This document shows positions 5,272 through 5,675 of a stretch of 5,675 nt of DNA, in pieces. The DNA comes from Chromatiales bacterium (lineage in GTDB: Bacteria > Pseudomonadota > Gammaproteobacteria > Chromatiales > Chromatiaceae). Below the pieces are notes generated by a model that was given only the letters and a program-made list of their open reading frames with translations, was not told the origin of the DNA and searched no databases. Position 1 is the first letter of the stretch. The number at the start of each line of letters is the position of its first letter. Position numbers and translations under genes: made by a program. The stretch is taken from the NCBI GenBank assembly GCA_022360595.1, contig JAKSCN010000320.1, positions 1 through 5,675 of the forward strand. Reading direction: 5' to 3'.

Positions 5272-5675
5272 ATGGCATTACTACAGCTATCAGAGCCTGG
5301 GGAGTCTACCGCCCCACACCAACATAAGCTAGCCGCAGGTATCGATCTGGGCACCACAAACTCCTTGGTGGCCAGTGTGCGTAGTGGTCAGGCAGAGACC
5401 TTACCTGATGAGCAAGGCAGACATATCCTCCCCTCGGTAGTGCGCTACAGTGCTGATGGCATCGTTGTCGGCTACGAAGCGAAAGAGCAGGCGGTGGCTG
5501 ATCCTCTCAATACCATCGCGTCAGCCAAACGGCTGTTGGGGCGTGGTGTTGAGGATATTAAATCCCTCGGTTCGCGCCTTCCCTATGAATTTCATGACCA
5601 CGACTCTGCTGTGCCCCGCATCCAGACGGTGGCAGGCGATATAAGTCCCATAGAGGTTTCCGCTGAAATCCTTAA
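5272..5675 (+). CDS. hscA: HscA, Hsp70-family chaperone for iron-sulfur cluster transfer (N-terminal part, cut by window edge)
   Basis: HscA (Hsc66) is the specialised Hsp70 that binds the LPPVK segment of IscU and, with HscB and ATP, promotes release of the cluster. The frame is open from the ATG at 5272 to the right edge: 134 complete codons of a protein normally around 615-620 residues. The start MALLQLSEPG matches E. coli HscA closely, and the N-terminal nucleotide-binding domain shows the phosphate-1 motif AGIDLGTTNSLVA (22-34), then GRHILPSVVRY and the NTIASAKRLLGR segment. The nearer ATG at 5262 is in another frame and gives only a short peptide. The Shine-Dalgarno is weak. The 15-nt gap to hscB implies co-transcription and perhaps translational coupling. 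The substrate-binding domain and any following fdx or iscX lie outside the window. Confidence 0.97.
   Translation, partial: MALLQLSEPGESTAPHQHKLAAGIDLGTTNSLVASVRSGQAETLPDEQGRHILPSVVRYSADGIVVGYEAKEQAVADPLNTIASAKRLLGRGVEDIKSLGSRLPYEFHDHDSAVPRIQTVAGDISPIEVSAEIL

Noticed and set aside
5262..5327. Short open frame from the ATG at 5262 as a leader peptide for hscA
   Set aside because: It has no ribosome site and overlaps the hscA start out of frame; the 15-nt spacer is normal for co-translated genes.
5114..5332. 72-codon plus-strand open frame across the hscB-hscA junction
   Set aside because: It overlaps the end of hscB and the true start of hscA in a different frame and matches no family I know.

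Overview
This window looks like an ordinary, well-conserved stretch of chromosome from a gammaproteobacterium. It carries the housekeeping ISC iron-sulfur cluster assembly operon together with its usual upstream neighbours. The proteins read as close homologues of the Escherichia coli and Pseudomonas versions: IscS and IscA have the E. coli lengths, and the catalytic residues fall at the same numbers. Having cysE between trmJ and iscR is the arrangement I remember from Pseudomonas-type genomes. E. coli has trmJ directly upstream of iscR, so a non-enteric gammaproteobacterium is most likely. The sequence does not support a genus or species call.

Layout: positions 1-260 (minus strand) hold the N-terminal part of suhB, cut by the left edge. 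Positions 261-390 are the divergent spacer between suhB and trmJ, where I see no convincing promoter. trmJ (391-1128) is followed by an 87-nt spacer with a good sigma70-type promoter and a small hairpin. cysE (1216-2040) follows. Its stop codon abuts a 25-bp match to the IscR type 1 operator, which contains the -35 element of the iscR promoter. iscR (2104-2589), iscS (2622-3836), iscU (3879-4262), iscA (4309-4632), hscB (4708-5256) and hscA (5272 to the right edge, incomplete) then run in the same direction. A strong GC hairpin sits between iscA and hscB. No gene-free stretch exceeds 130 nt, and there are no RNA genes, mobile elements or CRISPR arrays.

How the genes work together: CysE makes O-acetylserine, the precursor of cysteine. 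IscS takes sulfur from cysteine and passes it to the scaffold IscU, where a [2Fe-2S] cluster is built. The co-chaperone HscB and the Hsp70-like HscA act on IscU to release the cluster, and IscA is an A-type carrier. IscR senses cluster status through its own [2Fe-2S] centre and probably represses the operon through the operator at 2041-2065. TrmJ (tRNA position-32 2'-O-methylation) and SuhB (inositol monophosphatase family) are conserved neighbours with no direct role in the pathway.

I found no new biological system. The points worth a second look are regulatory (the operator, the palindrome over the iscR -10, the separate cysE promoter with a leader hairpin, the iscA/hscB hairpin and the short iscR-iscS spacer), plus the unusual domain proportions and C-terminus of CysE.
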